Shown: positions 1-9,292, counted from the stretch's first letter. The stretch: DNA of 64,000 nucleotides from an uncultured Lachnospiraceae bacterium (GCA_934293575.1 CAKQYU010000001.1:124001-188000); one strand, 5' to 3'. Numbers and translations: made by a program. Notes: a model not told the origin generated them from the letters alone.

Positions 1-329
1 GAATATTAGAAGGAAAGAAATGTGCAAAAGGACTTCGTGTGATTGTAATTCCTGCAACACAGGCAATTTATTTACAGGCAATGGAAGAGGGACTTTTAAA
101 AATCTTCATTGAAGCCGGAGCGGTTGTGTCAACACCAACCTGCGGACCATGTCTTGGTGGACATATGGGTATCCTTGCAGCCGGTGAAAAGGCTGTTGCA
201 ACCACAAATCGTAACTTTGTAGGTCGTATGGGCCATGTGGATTCAGAGATCTATCTTGCTTCACCGGCTGTTGCAGCAGCTTCTGCCATTACCGGTAAGA
301 TTTCTGCACCACAGGAAATTGGTTTATAA
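1..329 (+). CDS. leuC: 3-isopropylmalate dehydratase large subunit, C-terminal part (partial)
   Basis: The gene enters from the left edge; codons are in frame from base 3 and about 108 residues remain before the TAA. The product is the catalytic Fe-S subunit of isopropylmalate isomerase, second step of leucine synthesis. The visible part holds the CGPC cysteine pair that helps ligate the 4Fe-4S cluster, followed by the NRNFVGRMG and SPAVAAASAI segments that end LeuC/aconitase-type subunits. leuD follows after 24 bases behind an AGGAGG site, so the two subunits are made from one message. The upstream start and promoter are outside the window. Confidence 0.95.
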   Translation, partial: ILEGKKCAKGLRVIVIPATQAIYLQAMEEGLLKIFIEAGAVVSTPTCGPCLGGHMGILAAGEKAVATTNRNFVGRMGHVDSEIYLASPAVAAASAITGKISAPQEIGL

Positions 330-353
330 AATAAAAACAGGAGGATATAGATT

Positions 354-842
354 ATGAAAGCACATGGTACAGTACATAAATATGGAGATAACGTAGATAC
401 AGATGTAATTATTCCGGCAAGATATTTGAATTCATCCGATCCGGCAGAGCTTGCAAAAAATTGTATGGAGGATATTGATCCGGATTTTGTCAATCGGGTA
501 AAACCAGGTGATATTATGGTAGCCAATAAGAATTTTGGTTGTGGTTCTTCCAGAGAACATGCTCCGATTGCAATCAAAGCAAGTGGAATCAGCTGTGTAA
601 TTGCAGAAACATTTGCCAGAATTTTTTACCGGAATGCAATTAATATTGGATTGCCGATTATAGAATGTCCTGCCGCTGCAAAGGAGATTGAAGCCGGGGA
701 TGAGGTAGAAATCGATTTTGATACCGGTATGATTTATGATCTGACAAAGAAAACAGAATACAAGGGTCAGGCATTTCCACCATTTATGCAGGAGATTATC
801 ACAAGTGGCGGATTGATTAATCGTATTAATTCAAAGAATTAG
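354..842 (+). CDS. leuD: 3-isopropylmalate dehydratase small subunit
   Basis: This is the swivel-domain subunit that pairs with LeuC to isomerise 2- and 3-isopropylmalate in the cytoplasm. It has 162 residues, the short form found in Clostridia and archaea. The signature GCGSSREHA lies at residues 62-70, and the N-terminal NVDTDVIIPARYL segment is typical of the family. An AGGAGG site sits about 8 bases before the ATG. It lies between leuC and leuB in one operon. Confidence 0.96.
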   Translation: MKAHGTVHKYGDNVDTDVIIPARYLNSSDPAELAKNCMEDIDPDFVNRVKPGDIMVANKNFGCGSSREHAPIAIKASGISCVIAETFARIFYRNAINIGLPIIECPAAAKEIEAGDEVEIDFDTGMIYDLTKKTEYKGQAFPPFMQEIITSGGLINRINSKN

Positions 843-856
843 GAAAGAGGATGACA

Positions 857-1942
857 ATGGGAAATTATAATTTAGCAGTAATTAAAGGTGACGGTATCGG
901 ACCTGAGGTTGTTACCGAAGCAATGAAAGTGTTGGATTGTATTGGTCAGAAATATGGACATACATTCAACTATGAGCAGTTACTAATGGGTGGTTGTTCA
1001 ATTGATGCAACAGGGGTACCGCTTACCGATGAGGCGGTTGCGGCAGCTAAGAAATCAGATGCAGTATTACTTGGTTCTATTGGTGGTAATACAAGTACTT
1101 CTCCGTGGTACAAGCTTCCGCCGGAGAAGAGACCGGAGGCAGGTTTGTTAAAAATCCGTAAGGAATTGAACTTATTTGCAAATTTACGACCTGCGTTATT
1201 ATATCCGGAACTTCGGGGCGCATGTCCTTTGAAGGAAGAAATTTCCGAAAAGGGATTTGATATGATGATTATGCGTGAGCTTACCGGTGGACTTTATTTT
1301 GGACAGCGTGAGACAAAAGAAGTAGATGGTGTGATGACAGCTGTTGACACATTGACATATAACGAGAATGAAATCCGCAGAATTGCGATTAAAGGTTTTG
1401 ATATTGCAATGAAGAGACGGAAAAAGGTAACTTCGGTTGATAAAGCAAATGTATTGGATTCTTCCAGACTTTGGAGAAAAATTGTGGAAGAGGTTGCAAA
1501 GGATTATCCGGAAGTATCTTATGAGCATATGTTGGTAGATAATGCAGCAATGCAGCTCGTAAAAGATCCGGCACAGTTTGATGTTATTTTAACAGAGAAT
1601 ATGTTTGGTGATATTTTATCGGATGAGGCATCTATGGTAACCGGTTCAATCGGAATGTTAGCATCTGCGTCACTCAATGAAACGAAATTTGGTATGTATG
1701 AACCAAGTGGCGGTTCTGCTCCGGATATTGCGGGACAGAATAAAGCAAATCCAATCGCGACAATTCTTTCCGCAGCAATGTTGCTTCGTTTCTCATTGGA
1801 TCTTGATAAGGAAGCAGATGCCATTGAGGCAGCCGTTAAGAAGGTATTAGAGGAAGGATATCGTACCTGTGATATCGTATCAGAGGGAACGACACTTGTC
1901 TCTACCACACAGATGGGTGACCTGATTGCAGAGCGAATATAA
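857..1942 (+). CDS. leuB: 3-isopropylmalate dehydrogenase
   Basis: NAD-dependent oxidative decarboxylation of 3-isopropylmalate, third step of leucine synthesis. The product has 361 residues, a normal length. It opens with GDGIGPEV, carries the MRELTGGLYFG substrate loop, and has TENMFGDILSDEASM and GSAPDIAGQNKANP near the C-terminus, all family signatures. Two ATGs compete: the one at 851 directly abuts the AAGAGG site, while the one at 857 has 6 bases of spacing and is preferred. It lies 14 bases after leuD and 17 before ilvD, in the same operon. Confidence 0.96.
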   Translation: MGNYNLAVIKGDGIGPEVVTEAMKVLDCIGQKYGHTFNYEQLLMGGCSIDATGVPLTDEAVAAAKKSDAVLLGSIGGNTSTSPWYKLPPEKRPEAGLLKIRKELNLFANLRPALLYPELRGACPLKEEISEKGFDMMIMRELTGGLYFGQRETKEVDGVMTAVDTLTYNENEIRRIAIKGFDIAMKRRKKVTSVDKANVLDSSRLWRKIVEEVAKDYPEVSYEHMLVDNAAMQLVKDPAQFDVILTENMFGDILSDEASMVTGSIGMLASASLNETKFGMYEPSGGSAPDIAGQNKANPIATILSAAMLLRFSLDLDKEADAIEAAVKKVLEEGYRTCDIVSEGTTLVSTTQMGDLIAERI

Positions 1943-1959
1943 TGTAAAGGAGCGATAAT

Positions 1960-3624
1960 ATGAAGAGTGATAATGTAAAAGTCGGAATGCAGCAGGCACC
2001 ACACCGGTCCCTGTTTAATGCATTGGGAATGACAGAGGAAGAAATGAAAAAACCAATGGTTGGTATTGTATGTTCCTACAATGAAATTGTACCGGGACAT
2101 ATGAATTTGGATAAAATTGCACAGGCAGTAAAGCTTGGTGTTGCAGAAGCAGGTGGTATGCCGGTTATGTTCCCTGCAATTGCTGTTTGTGACGGTATTG
2201 CAATGGGACATATCGGAATGAAGTATTCTCTTGTAACAAGAGATTTGATTGCGGATTCTACGGAATGTATGGCACTTGCACACCAATTTGATGCTCTTGT
2301 TATGATTCCAAACTGTGATAAGAATGTTCCGGGACTTTTGATGGCAGCAGCCAGAGTGAATGTTCCAACCGTATTTGTATCCGGTGGACCAATGCTTGCC
2401 GGACATGTAAAAGGACATAAGACTTCTCTTTCTTCTATGTTTGAGGCAGTTGGTTCTTACGCAGCAGGTACCATGAGTGAAGAAGATGTGAATGAATTTG
2501 AATGTAAAGCATGTCCGACTTGCGGTTCGTGTTCCGGTATGTATACCGCCAATTCCATGAACTGTTTAACAGAGGCGCTCGGTATGGGACTTCCGGGTAA
2601 CGGAACCATTCCTGCTGTTTATTCAGAACGTATTAAGTTAGCAAAACATGCAGGTATGGCAGTTATGGAGATGTATAAGAAGAATATCCGTCCAAGAGAC
2701 ATTATTACCAAAGATGCAATCATGAATGCATTAACCGTAGATATGGCACTTGGATGTTCCACAAACTCTATGTTACATATTCCTGCCATTGCACATGAGA
2801 TTGGATTTGATTTTGATATTTCTTTGGCAAATGAAGTAAGTGCAAAGACACCAAACCTTTGTCATTTGGCACCGGCAGGTCCTACTTATATGGAAGATCT
2901 GAATGAAGCCGGTGGTGTTTATGCGGTTATCAATCAGTTAAAGCAGGCAGGCTTAATCAATGAAGATTGTCTGACTGTAACCGGTAAGACAATCGGTGAA
3001 GCAGTGGAAGGTCACATGAATCGGAATCCGGAAGTAATCCGTCCATTGGATAACCCATATAGTACAACAGGTGGTCTGGCTGTTCTTAAGGGTAATCTTG
3101 CACCGGATGGTTCGGTTGTAAAACGTTCTGCGGTTGTTCCGGAAATGCTTCAGCATGAAGGTCCTGCCCGTGTATTTGATTGCGAAGAGGATGCAATCGC
3201 TGCAATCAAGGGCGGTAAAATCGTAAAAGGAGACGTTGTGGTTATCCGTTATGAGGGTCCAAAGGGTGGTCCTGGTATGAGAGAAATGTTAAATCCAACC
3301 TCTGCTATTGCAGGTATGGGACTTGGTTCTTCCGTTGCTTTGATTACAGATGGACGTTTTTCGGGAGCAAGCCGTGGAGCTTCGATCGGTCATGTATCTC
3401 CGGAAGCAGCCGTTGGAGGCCCGATTGCATTTGTGGAAGAGGGCGATATCATAAAGATTGATATTGATGCATGTTCGATTGAATTATGTGTTTCCGATGA
3501 AGAACTGGCTAAGAGAAAAGCAAACTGGACACCAAGAGAGCCAAAGGTTACAACCGGATATCTTGCAAGATATGCCCAAATGGTAACATCCGGCAACCGT
3601 GGTGCGGTATTGGAGCTTAAATAA
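1960..3624 (+). CDS. ilvD: Dihydroxy-acid dehydratase
   Basis: Fe-S enzyme that converts dihydroxy-isovalerate and dihydroxy-methylvalerate to the 2-oxo acids, a shared step of valine, leucine and isoleucine synthesis. It has 554 residues, the standard length. Cluster-binding and active-site segments are present: NCDKNVPGLLMAA, CPTCGSCSGMYTANSMNC and the C-terminal GRFSGASRGASIGHVSPEA. The ATG follows AAAGGAG. It ends the leucine/valine block; the 128-base gap to ilvB may hold a separate promoter. Confidence 0.97.
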   Translation: MKSDNVKVGMQQAPHRSLFNALGMTEEEMKKPMVGIVCSYNEIVPGHMNLDKIAQAVKLGVAEAGGMPVMFPAIAVCDGIAMGHIGMKYSLVTRDLIADSTECMALAHQFDALVMIPNCDKNVPGLLMAAARVNVPTVFVSGGPMLAGHVKGHKTSLSSMFEAVGSYAAGTMSEEDVNEFECKACPTCGSCSGMYTANSMNCLTEALGMGLPGNGTIPAVYSERIKLAKHAGMAVMEMYKKNIRPRDIITKDAIMNALTVDMALGCSTNSMLHIPAIAHEIGFDFDISLANEVSAKTPNLCHLAPAGPTYMEDLNEAGGVYAVINQLKQAGLINEDCLTVTGKTIGEAVEGHMNRNPEVIRPLDNPYSTTGGLAVLKGNLAPDGSVVKRSAVVPEMLQHEGPARVFDCEEDAIAAIKGGKIVKGDVVVIRYEGPKGGPGMREMLNPTSAIAGMGLGSSVALITDGRFSGASRGASIGHVSPEAAVGGPIAFVEEGDIIKIDIDACSIELCVSDEELAKRKANWTPREPKVTTGYLARYAQMVTSGNRGAVLELK

Positions 3625-3631
3625 TTTCAAG

Positions 3632-3696
3632 CCCTACAGAAATAAAATCATTGGAAAACCTTTACAAATTATGATAAAACCGATAAACTTGTAGGG
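3632..3696 (+). promoter_or_regulatory. Possible regulatory region before ilvB
   Basis: The 128-base gap between ilvD and ilvB contains a separated inverted repeat (CCCTACA at 3632-3638, TGTAGGG at 3690-3696). Between its arms lies a weak promoter match, TTTACA at 3661-3666 and TAAACT at 3684-3689, with 17 bases between. The repeat could be a long-range RNA stem or a coincidence. No T-box motif is visible. A separate start for ilvB is plausible but unproven. Confidence 0.3.
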
Positions 3697-3752
3697 TACG
3701 TTTAAAAGTCACATAGAAAATTTACAGAGAATAAATTTTAAGGAGAAAAGAT

Positions 3753-5435
3753 ATGAAACAGTTGACAGGTTCGGAAATTGTTATTGAATGCCTGAAGGAA
3801 CAGGGCGTTGATACAGTGTTCGGTTACCCAGGGGGTACAATTTTAAATGTATATGATGAATTATATAAACATCAGAATGAAATCACACATGTGTTGACTT
3901 CCCATGAGCAGGGTGCTGCGCATGCTGCGGATGGATATGCCAGAGCTACCGGAAAGGTAGGTGTATGTATGGCAACATCCGGTCCCGGCGCTACCAATCT
4001 GGTAACGGGAATTGCAACCGCATATATGGATTCCATTCCTTTGGTTGCAATTACAGCAAATGTTGGAGTTTCTTTGCTTGGTAAGGATTCATTCCAGGAG
4101 GTTGATATTGCGGGAGTGGTAATGCCGATTACAAAGCATAGCTTTATTGTTAAGAATGTGCATGAATTGGCAGACACGATAAGACGTGCATTTAAAATTG
4201 CCCAAAGCGGAAGACCGGGTCCTGTTTTAGTGGATATCACAAAGGATGTAACTGCAAATCTTGCAGACTACGAGTACAAGAAACCGGAAAAAATTTTGCC
4301 GGTAACAAATACAATCAAAGATGAGGATATCGAAAAGGTTGTAAAAATGATTGCTAAAGCAAAAAGACCATATATTATGGTTGGCGGCGGTGTAGTTGCA
4401 TCGAACGCTTCGGAAGAATTCCGTAAGTTTGTAAAATTGGTTGATGCACCGGTCTGTGATACCTTAATGGGAAAGGGTGCATTTGACGGAAATGACCCGC
4501 ATTACACCGGTATGGTCGGTATGCATGGTACAAAGACCTCCAATTTTGGTGTAACCGAATCGGATTTGTTAATTGTTGTTGGCGGCCGTTTCTCGGATCG
4601 TGTAATTGGTAATGCAAAGAAATTTGCAAACGATGCACAGATTGTTCAGATTGATGTAGACGCAGCAGAGATTAATAAAAATATTGTTGTGGATGCAAGC
4701 ATTGTTGGTGATGCAAAGGAAGTATTAAAACGTCTGAATGCAGTGGTAGAACAGAAAGATAATGCAAAATGGCTGGCTCAGATTGATGAGTTGAGAAAGA
4801 AAGATGCGAATACTTATCCGGAAAATACATTAACCGGACCTACTGCAATAGAGAAAATATATGAAGTTACAAACGGTGATGCGATTATTACCACAGATGT
4901 AGGACAGCATCAGATGTGGGCAGCACAGATTTACAAATATAAAGAACCAAGACAGTTGCTGACTTCCGGCGGACTTGGTACAATGGGTTACGGTGTTGGT
5001 GCAGCTTTGGGTGCAAAGGTAGGAAAACGGGATAAAGTTGTTGTAAATATTGCAGGAGACGGTTGTTTCCGTATGAATATGAATGAAATCATGACAGCAA
5101 CACGTTACAATATACCAATCATTCAGGTTGTAATTAATAACCATGTTCTTGGAATGGTTCGTCAGTGGCAGACGCTGTTTTATGATAAGCGTTATTCCAA
5201 TACTATTTTGGATGACGGAGTTGATTTTGTGAAAATTGCAGAAGGTATGGGAGCTTTGGCATTCCGTGCAACAACCGTTGAAGAATTTGAGGATGCATTT
5301 AAAAAGGCAGTTGAATCAAACAGACCATGTGTAATTGATGCAATTATCGGCGAGGATGATAAGGTATGGCCGATGGTAGCCGCAGGTCAGCCGATTTCAA
5401 CCTGTTTTTCACAAGAAGATATTGATGCAAAATAA
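3753..5435 (+). CDS. ilvB: Acetolactate synthase, large (catalytic) subunit
   Basis: ThDP- and FAD-dependent condensation of pyruvate, first common step of branched-chain amino-acid synthesis. The 560-residue product has the three-domain ThDP-enzyme layout: FGYPGGT at 23-29, the catalytic Glu at about 52 in LTSHEQGAAHAADGYAR, a central FAD-binding region with VGGRFSDR, and the C-terminal ThDP motif beginning GDGCFRMNMNEI. An AGGAG site precedes the ATG. No regulatory small subunit (ilvN/ilvH) and no ilvC lie beside it, so those must be elsewhere or absent. Confidence 0.95.
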   Translation: MKQLTGSEIVIECLKEQGVDTVFGYPGGTILNVYDELYKHQNEITHVLTSHEQGAAHAADGYARATGKVGVCMATSGPGATNLVTGIATAYMDSIPLVAITANVGVSLLGKDSFQEVDIAGVVMPITKHSFIVKNVHELADTIRRAFKIAQSGRPGPVLVDITKDVTANLADYEYKKPEKILPVTNTIKDEDIEKVVKMIAKAKRPYIMVGGGVVASNASEEFRKFVKLVDAPVCDTLMGKGAFDGNDPHYTGMVGMHGTKTSNFGVTESDLLIVVGGRFSDRVIGNAKKFANDAQIVQIDVDAAEINKNIVVDASIVGDAKEVLKRLNAVVEQKDNAKWLAQIDELRKKDANTYPENTLTGPTAIEKIYEVTNGDAIITTDVGQHQMWAAQIYKYKEPRQLLTSGGLGTMGYGVGAALGAKVGKRDKVVVNIAGDGCFRMNMNEIMTATRYNIPIIQVVINNHVLGMVRQWQTLFYDKRYSNTILDDGVDFVKIAEGMGALAFRATTVEEFEDAFKKAVESNRPCVIDAIIGEDDKVWPMVAAGQPISTCFSQEDIDAK

Positions 5436-5446
5436 TTCATGAATTA

Positions 5447-5462
5447 ATATGTAGTTACATAT
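5447..5462. promoter_or_regulatory. Perfect 16-base dyad before serC
   Basis: ATATGTA-GT-TACATAT is a perfect inverted repeat in the 70-base gap between ilvB and serC. It may be an operator for the serine genes. A TATACT hexamer follows at 5471-5476, but no good -35 box is seen at the right distance. The binding protein is unknown. Confidence 0.3.
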
Positions 5463-5505
5463 AGTTTTTATATACTGAAAAAGATAAATTGAGGAGGACA
5501 TGAAA

Positions 5506-6591
5506 ATGGATAGAGTGTATAATTTTTCAGCAGGACCATCTATGTTACCGGAAACTGTATTAAAGGAAGCAGCAGAAGAGATGTTAAATTACAAAGGCAC
5601 AGGAATGAGTGTCATGGAAATGAGTCATCGTTCCAAAGCTTTTGATGATATCATCAAAGAAGCAGAAAAAGATTTAAGAGACTTAATGAACATTCCTGAT
5701 AATTACAAGGTATTGTTTTTACAGGGTGGTGCTTCTCAGCAGTTTGCAGCAATTCCTATGAATTTAATGAAGAATAAGGTTGCTGATTATATCATTACCG
5801 GTCAGTGGGCAAAGAAAGCATTTGAAGAGGCAAAGAAATACGGTAAAGTAAATGCAGTTGCATCTTCTGCTGATAAAACTTTTTCTTATATTCCGGATTG
5901 TTCCGATCTTCCGATTGATGAAGATGCAGATTATGTTTATATTTGTCATAACAATACGATTTATGGTACAGCATACCATACACTTCCAAATACAAAGGGT
6001 AAACTTTTGGTTGCTGATATGTCTTCTGACATTTTATCTCAGCCGGTCAATGTAAGTGATTACGGAATGATTTACTTCGGTGTTCAGAAGAATGTAGGAC
6101 CTGCAGGCGTCGTTGTAGCAATTATCCGTGAGGATTTAATTACGGATGATGTATTGGAAGGTACTCCAACTATGTTAAAATACAAGACACAGGCAGATGC
6201 CGACTCTTTATATAATACACCACCTTGTTATGGAATTTACATTTGCGGCAAGGTCTTCAAATGGGTAAAAGAAATGGGCGGCTTAGAGGCTATGAAAGCT
6301 CATAATGAGAAAAAGGCTAAGATTCTTTACGATTTCTTGGATTCATCAAAATTATTTAAGGGAACTGTTGTGAAAGAGGATCGTTCATTAATGAATGTGC
6401 CTTTCGTTACAGGTGATGAAGAATTAGATGCGAAGTTTGTTAAGGAAGCAACTGCCGCAGGATTTGTAAATCTGAAAGGACATCGTACCGTTGGTGGTAT
6501 GCGTGCATCGATTTACAATGCAATGCCAATTGAAGGTGTAGAGAAGTTAGTTGAGTTTATGAAGGAATTTGAGGCAAATAATGCAAAATAA
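5506..6591 (+). CDS. serC: Phosphoserine aminotransferase
   Basis: PLP enzyme that transaminates 3-phosphohydroxypyruvate to phosphoserine. The 361-residue product begins with the family hallmark YNFSAGPSMLPE and has the PLP-binding Lys at about 195 in GVQKNVGPAGV. The ATG at 5500 sits only 2 bases after GAGGAGG, while the in-frame ATG at 5506 has 8 bases of spacing and gives the usual N-terminus. serA follows after 26 bases, so the first two serine-pathway enzymes are co-transcribed. Confidence 0.96.
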   Translation: MDRVYNFSAGPSMLPETVLKEAAEEMLNYKGTGMSVMEMSHRSKAFDDIIKEAEKDLRDLMNIPDNYKVLFLQGGASQQFAAIPMNLMKNKVADYIITGQWAKKAFEEAKKYGKVNAVASSADKTFSYIPDCSDLPIDEDADYVYICHNNTIYGTAYHTLPNTKGKLLVADMSSDILSQPVNVSDYGMIYFGVQKNVGPAGVVVAIIREDLITDDVLEGTPTMLKYKTQADADSLYNTPPCYGIYICGKVFKWVKEMGGLEAMKAHNEKKAKILYDFLDSSKLFKGTVVKEDRSLMNVPFVTGDEELDAKFVKEATAAGFVNLKGHRTVGGMRASIYNAMPIEGVEKLVEFMKEFEANNAK

Positions 6592-6617
6592 TTTGCGGAT
6601 ATAGAAAGGACAGGAAA

Positions 6618-7778
6618 ATGACAAAGATTAATTGCTTGAATCCAATTGCAGCTTGTGGTTTGGATTTATTCTCAGATAATTATGAAGTAGTAGACAATAT
6701 AGATGGAGCACAGGCAGTGTTAGTTCGTTCTGCATCTATGCACGATATGGATATTCCGGATAGTGTTGTTGCAGTTGCAAGAGCCGGTGCCGGAGTTAAC
6801 AATATTCCGTTAGATGAATGTGCAAAGAAGGGTATTGTAGTATTTAATACACCGGGCGCAAATGCCAATGGTGTAAAGGAATTGGTAATTGCCGGTTTGA
6901 TGCTTGCATCCCGTGATTTGATGGGTGGTTACAACTGGGTAAAGGAAAATGCATCCAATGCAGATATTGCAAAGGCAGTAGAAAAACAGAAAAAGAACTA
7001 TGCCGGTAATGAGATTTCTGGTAAGAAGCTTGGTGTTATCGGTCTTGGAGCAATTGGAGCAAAGGTAGCCAATATTGCATTTCGTCTTGGAATGGAAGTT
7101 TACGGATATGATCCGTATGTTTCCGTTGATGCTGCATGGTCATTGTCCCGCCACATCAAACACATTAATAATGTAGAAGATATTTATAAAGAATGTGATT
7201 ATATTACCGTACATGTTCCTGCATTGGATTCCACAAAGGGAATGTTAAACAAAGATGCATTTGCAATGATGAAGGACGGAGTGAAAATCCTTAACTTTGC
7301 AAGAGACATTTTAGTAAATGATGAGGATATGAAGGAGGCTCTTGCATCCGGTAAGGTATCAAAATATGTAACAGACTTCCCAAATCCTGCAATTGCCGGT
7401 GTTGATAATGTAATTACATTGCCTCATTTGGGTGCATCAACTGCTGAATCTGAGGATAACTGTGCGGTTATGGCAGTAAAACAGACCATTGATTTTATTG
7501 AGAATGGTAATATTAAGAATTCTGTTAATTATCCTGCATGTGATGCCGGTGTATGTGATACGGCAGCAAGAGTATGTATCTGTCATAAGAATATTCCGGA
7601 TATGTTAACAAGATTTACGAGTGTATTCTCAAAGGAAAATATCAATATTGCCAATATGGTAAGTAAGTCGCGTGGTGACTGGGCTTATACAATTTTGGAT
7701 GTTGATTCGAATGTGGAGGATGCAAGCAAGACAGCATTAGAGGCTGTAGAAGGTGTTGTTAAGGTTCGTGTCATTTAA
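6618..7778 (+). CDS. serA: D-3-phosphoglycerate dehydrogenase with ACT domain
   Basis: Oxidises 3-phosphoglycerate to 3-phosphohydroxypyruvate, the committed step of serine synthesis. The 386-residue product has the 2-hydroxyacid dehydrogenase fold with the NAD motif GLGAIG near residue 140, the catalytic Arg in LNFARDILVND and the catalytic His in LPHLGAST. The last 65 or so residues, from MLTRFTSVFSKENINIANM, match an ACT domain, which suggests serine feedback. It lies directly after serC and ends at a strong terminator. Confidence 0.95.
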   Translation: MTKINCLNPIAACGLDLFSDNYEVVDNIDGAQAVLVRSASMHDMDIPDSVVAVARAGAGVNNIPLDECAKKGIVVFNTPGANANGVKELVIAGLMLASRDLMGGYNWVKENASNADIAKAVEKQKKNYAGNEISGKKLGVIGLGAIGAKVANIAFRLGMEVYGYDPYVSVDAAWSLSRHIKHINNVEDIYKECDYITVHVPALDSTKGMLNKDAFAMMKDGVKILNFARDILVNDEDMKEALASGKVSKYVTDFPNPAIAGVDNVITLPHLGASTAESEDNCAVMAVKQTIDFIENGNIKNSVNYPACDAGVCDTAARVCICHKNIPDMLTRFTSVFSKENINIANMVSKSRGDWAYTILDVDSNVEDASKTALEAVEGVVKVRVI

Positions 7779-7789
7779 TGAAAGTAAAC

Positions 7790-7834
7790 AGGCCTCTGTA
7801 ATTGGGCTTTAGGGCCTGATTATAGGGGCTTTTT
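7790..7834 (+). terminator. Terminator after serA, possible attenuator for aroE
   Basis: Arms GCCTCTGTAAT (7792-7802) and ATTATAGGGGC (7819-7829) pair over 11 positions, including two G-T pairs, and are followed by TTTTT at 7830-7834. A rival stem, CAGGCC (7789-7794) with GGCCTG (7813-7818), shares the left arm and would exclude the terminator. aroE starts only 26 bases downstream. Confidence 0.8.
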
Positions 7835-7860
7835 ATCATTACAAATCATAAGGAGAAATT

Positions 7861-8730
7861 ATGGAAGCAAGAATTACAGGACATACAGGATTGCTGGCAT
7901 TAATTGGTTCCCCGGTTGGTCATTCCGGTTCGCCGGCTATGTACAATTACAGTTTTGCTAAATTGGGACTGGATTATGTATATGTAGCATTGGATATTAA
8001 AGAAAATGAGGTAAAGGATGCAATTTCGGCTATGAAATTATTTCATATGAAAGGCGGAAATGTAACCATGCCGGATAAGGTTGAAGCTGCAAAATACATG
8101 GATCGATTATCTCCGGCAGCTCAGATTATCGGTGCGATTAATACAATTGTAAATGAAGATGGTATATTGACAGGACATATTACGGACGGAGAGGGGTTTG
8201 TGAATAATCTTCGTGACCATGGTATCGATATAAAAGGAAAAAAGATTACGGTAGCAGGTGGCGGTGGTGCAGCAACAGCCATTCAGGTACAATGTGCATT
8301 AGACGGGGCAAGGGAAATTACGATTTTTAATAAAAAAGATGCTTTTTTTGAAAGAACGTTACATACCGCCGAAAAGATAAAAAATGCGGTACCGGATATT
8401 GTTGTGAATGTTTATGATATTGACGATGTTGAAAAAATGACGGCAGAAATTAAGGACAGTGATATTTTTGCCAATGCAACAATTGTTGGAATGAAGCCAA
8501 TGGATGACCAAAGTGTTGTCAAGGATGTTACGGCATTTCATGAAGGTCTGGTGGTTGCGGATGCGGTTTATAATCCGGAAGAAACCAGGCTCTTACAGGA
8601 TGCAAAAAATGCCGGTTGCGTAACGGTAGGCGGCAAGGGCATGTTGTTGTGGCAGGGTGTATCCGCATTTAAATTATTTACGGGAATGGATATGCCGGTA
8701 GAGGAAGTAAAGGAAAAGTTTTTTTCCTGA
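7861..8730 (+). CDS. aroE: Shikimate dehydrogenase
   Basis: NADPH-dependent reduction of 3-dehydroshikimate to shikimate. It has 289 residues. The shikimate-binding segment SPVGHSGSPAMYN is near the N-terminus and the catalytic Lys is in NVTMPDK. A glycine-rich NADP loop, AGGGGAATAI, follows mid-protein, and GGKGMLLWQGVSAF near the C-terminus is typical. AAGGAG precedes the ATG. It is followed closely by aroK. Only 26 bases separate it from the terminator behind serA, with no clear promoter, so expression may depend on read-through. Confidence 0.94.
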   Translation: MEARITGHTGLLALIGSPVGHSGSPAMYNYSFAKLGLDYVYVALDIKENEVKDAISAMKLFHMKGGNVTMPDKVEAAKYMDRLSPAAQIIGAINTIVNEDGILTGHITDGEGFVNNLRDHGIDIKGKKITVAGGGGAATAIQVQCALDGAREITIFNKKDAFFERTLHTAEKIKNAVPDIVVNVYDIDDVEKMTAEIKDSDIFANATIVGMKPMDDQSVVKDVTAFHEGLVVADAVYNPEETRLLQDAKNAGCVTVGGKGMLLWQGVSAFKLFTGMDMPVEEVKEKFFS

Positions 8731-8748
8731 TAAAGATAAGAGGACAGA

Positions 8749-9255
8749 ATGAAAGATAATATATTTTTGATTGGATTTATGGGTGCCGGAAAAAGTACGG
8801 TTGCGGCAGGCTTAAAGACGATGACCGGAAAGAAGCTGGTAGAAATGGATCAGCGGATTGTGGACGAGCAGGGTATGAGCATTAACGATATTTTTGCCAA
8901 ATACGGAGAGGATTATTTTCGTGATATTGAAAGTAATCTGATATTGGATATCGGCAAAGAAGGTAATACGATTGTTTCCTGCGGCGGCGGTGTTGTGGTT
9001 CGGTCGCAGAATCGGATGTATATGAAAAACAGTGGTCTGGTGATTTATTTATGTGCGACACCGTTGACAATATATGAAAGAGTAAAGGACAGCACGGATC
9101 GTCCGATTTTAAACGGTCATATGAATGTGGAATATATTGGCAGCCTGATGGAAAAACGCAGAGCTTTATACGAGGAAGCAGCCGATATCACAATTGATGT
9201 GGATGGAAAGACGACACAGGCTATCTGTGAAGAAATCTTAAAGCAGATTCCGTGA
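8749..9255 (+). CDS. aroK: Shikimate kinase
   Basis: Phosphorylates shikimate with ATP, the step after AroE. The 168-residue product has Walker A GFMGAGKST at residues 9-17, the shikimate-binding Asp in EMDQRI, the CGGGVV loop and the DRPIL lid segment. It lies 18 bases after aroE with its own GAGG site. The rest of the aromatic pathway is not in the window. Confidence 0.95.
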   Translation: MKDNIFLIGFMGAGKSTVAAGLKTMTGKKLVEMDQRIVDEQGMSINDIFAKYGEDYFRDIESNLILDIGKEGNTIVSCGGGVVVRSQNRMYMKNSGLVIYLCATPLTIYERVKDSTDRPILNGHMNVEYIGSLMEKRRALYEEAADITIDVDGKTTQAICEEILKQIP

Positions 9256-9263
9256 TTTTTTTG

Positions 9264-9292
9264 TTGCACCACATTCTAAATTGTTGTATGCT
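9264..9292 (+). promoter_or_regulatory. Vegetative-type promoter for asd
   Basis: TTGCAC at 9264-9269 and TATGCT at 9287-9292 are separated by 17 bases in the 79-base gap before asd. The expected start point is near 9299, leaving a short leader with no room for a lysine riboswitch. Confidence 0.6.

Noticed and set aside
1519..2418. Open frame of 299 codons on the minus strand opposite leuB/ilvD
   Set aside because: It lies wholly antisense to two certain genes, has no ribosome site and a composition rich in His, Cys and Ile as expected from a reversed coding strand.
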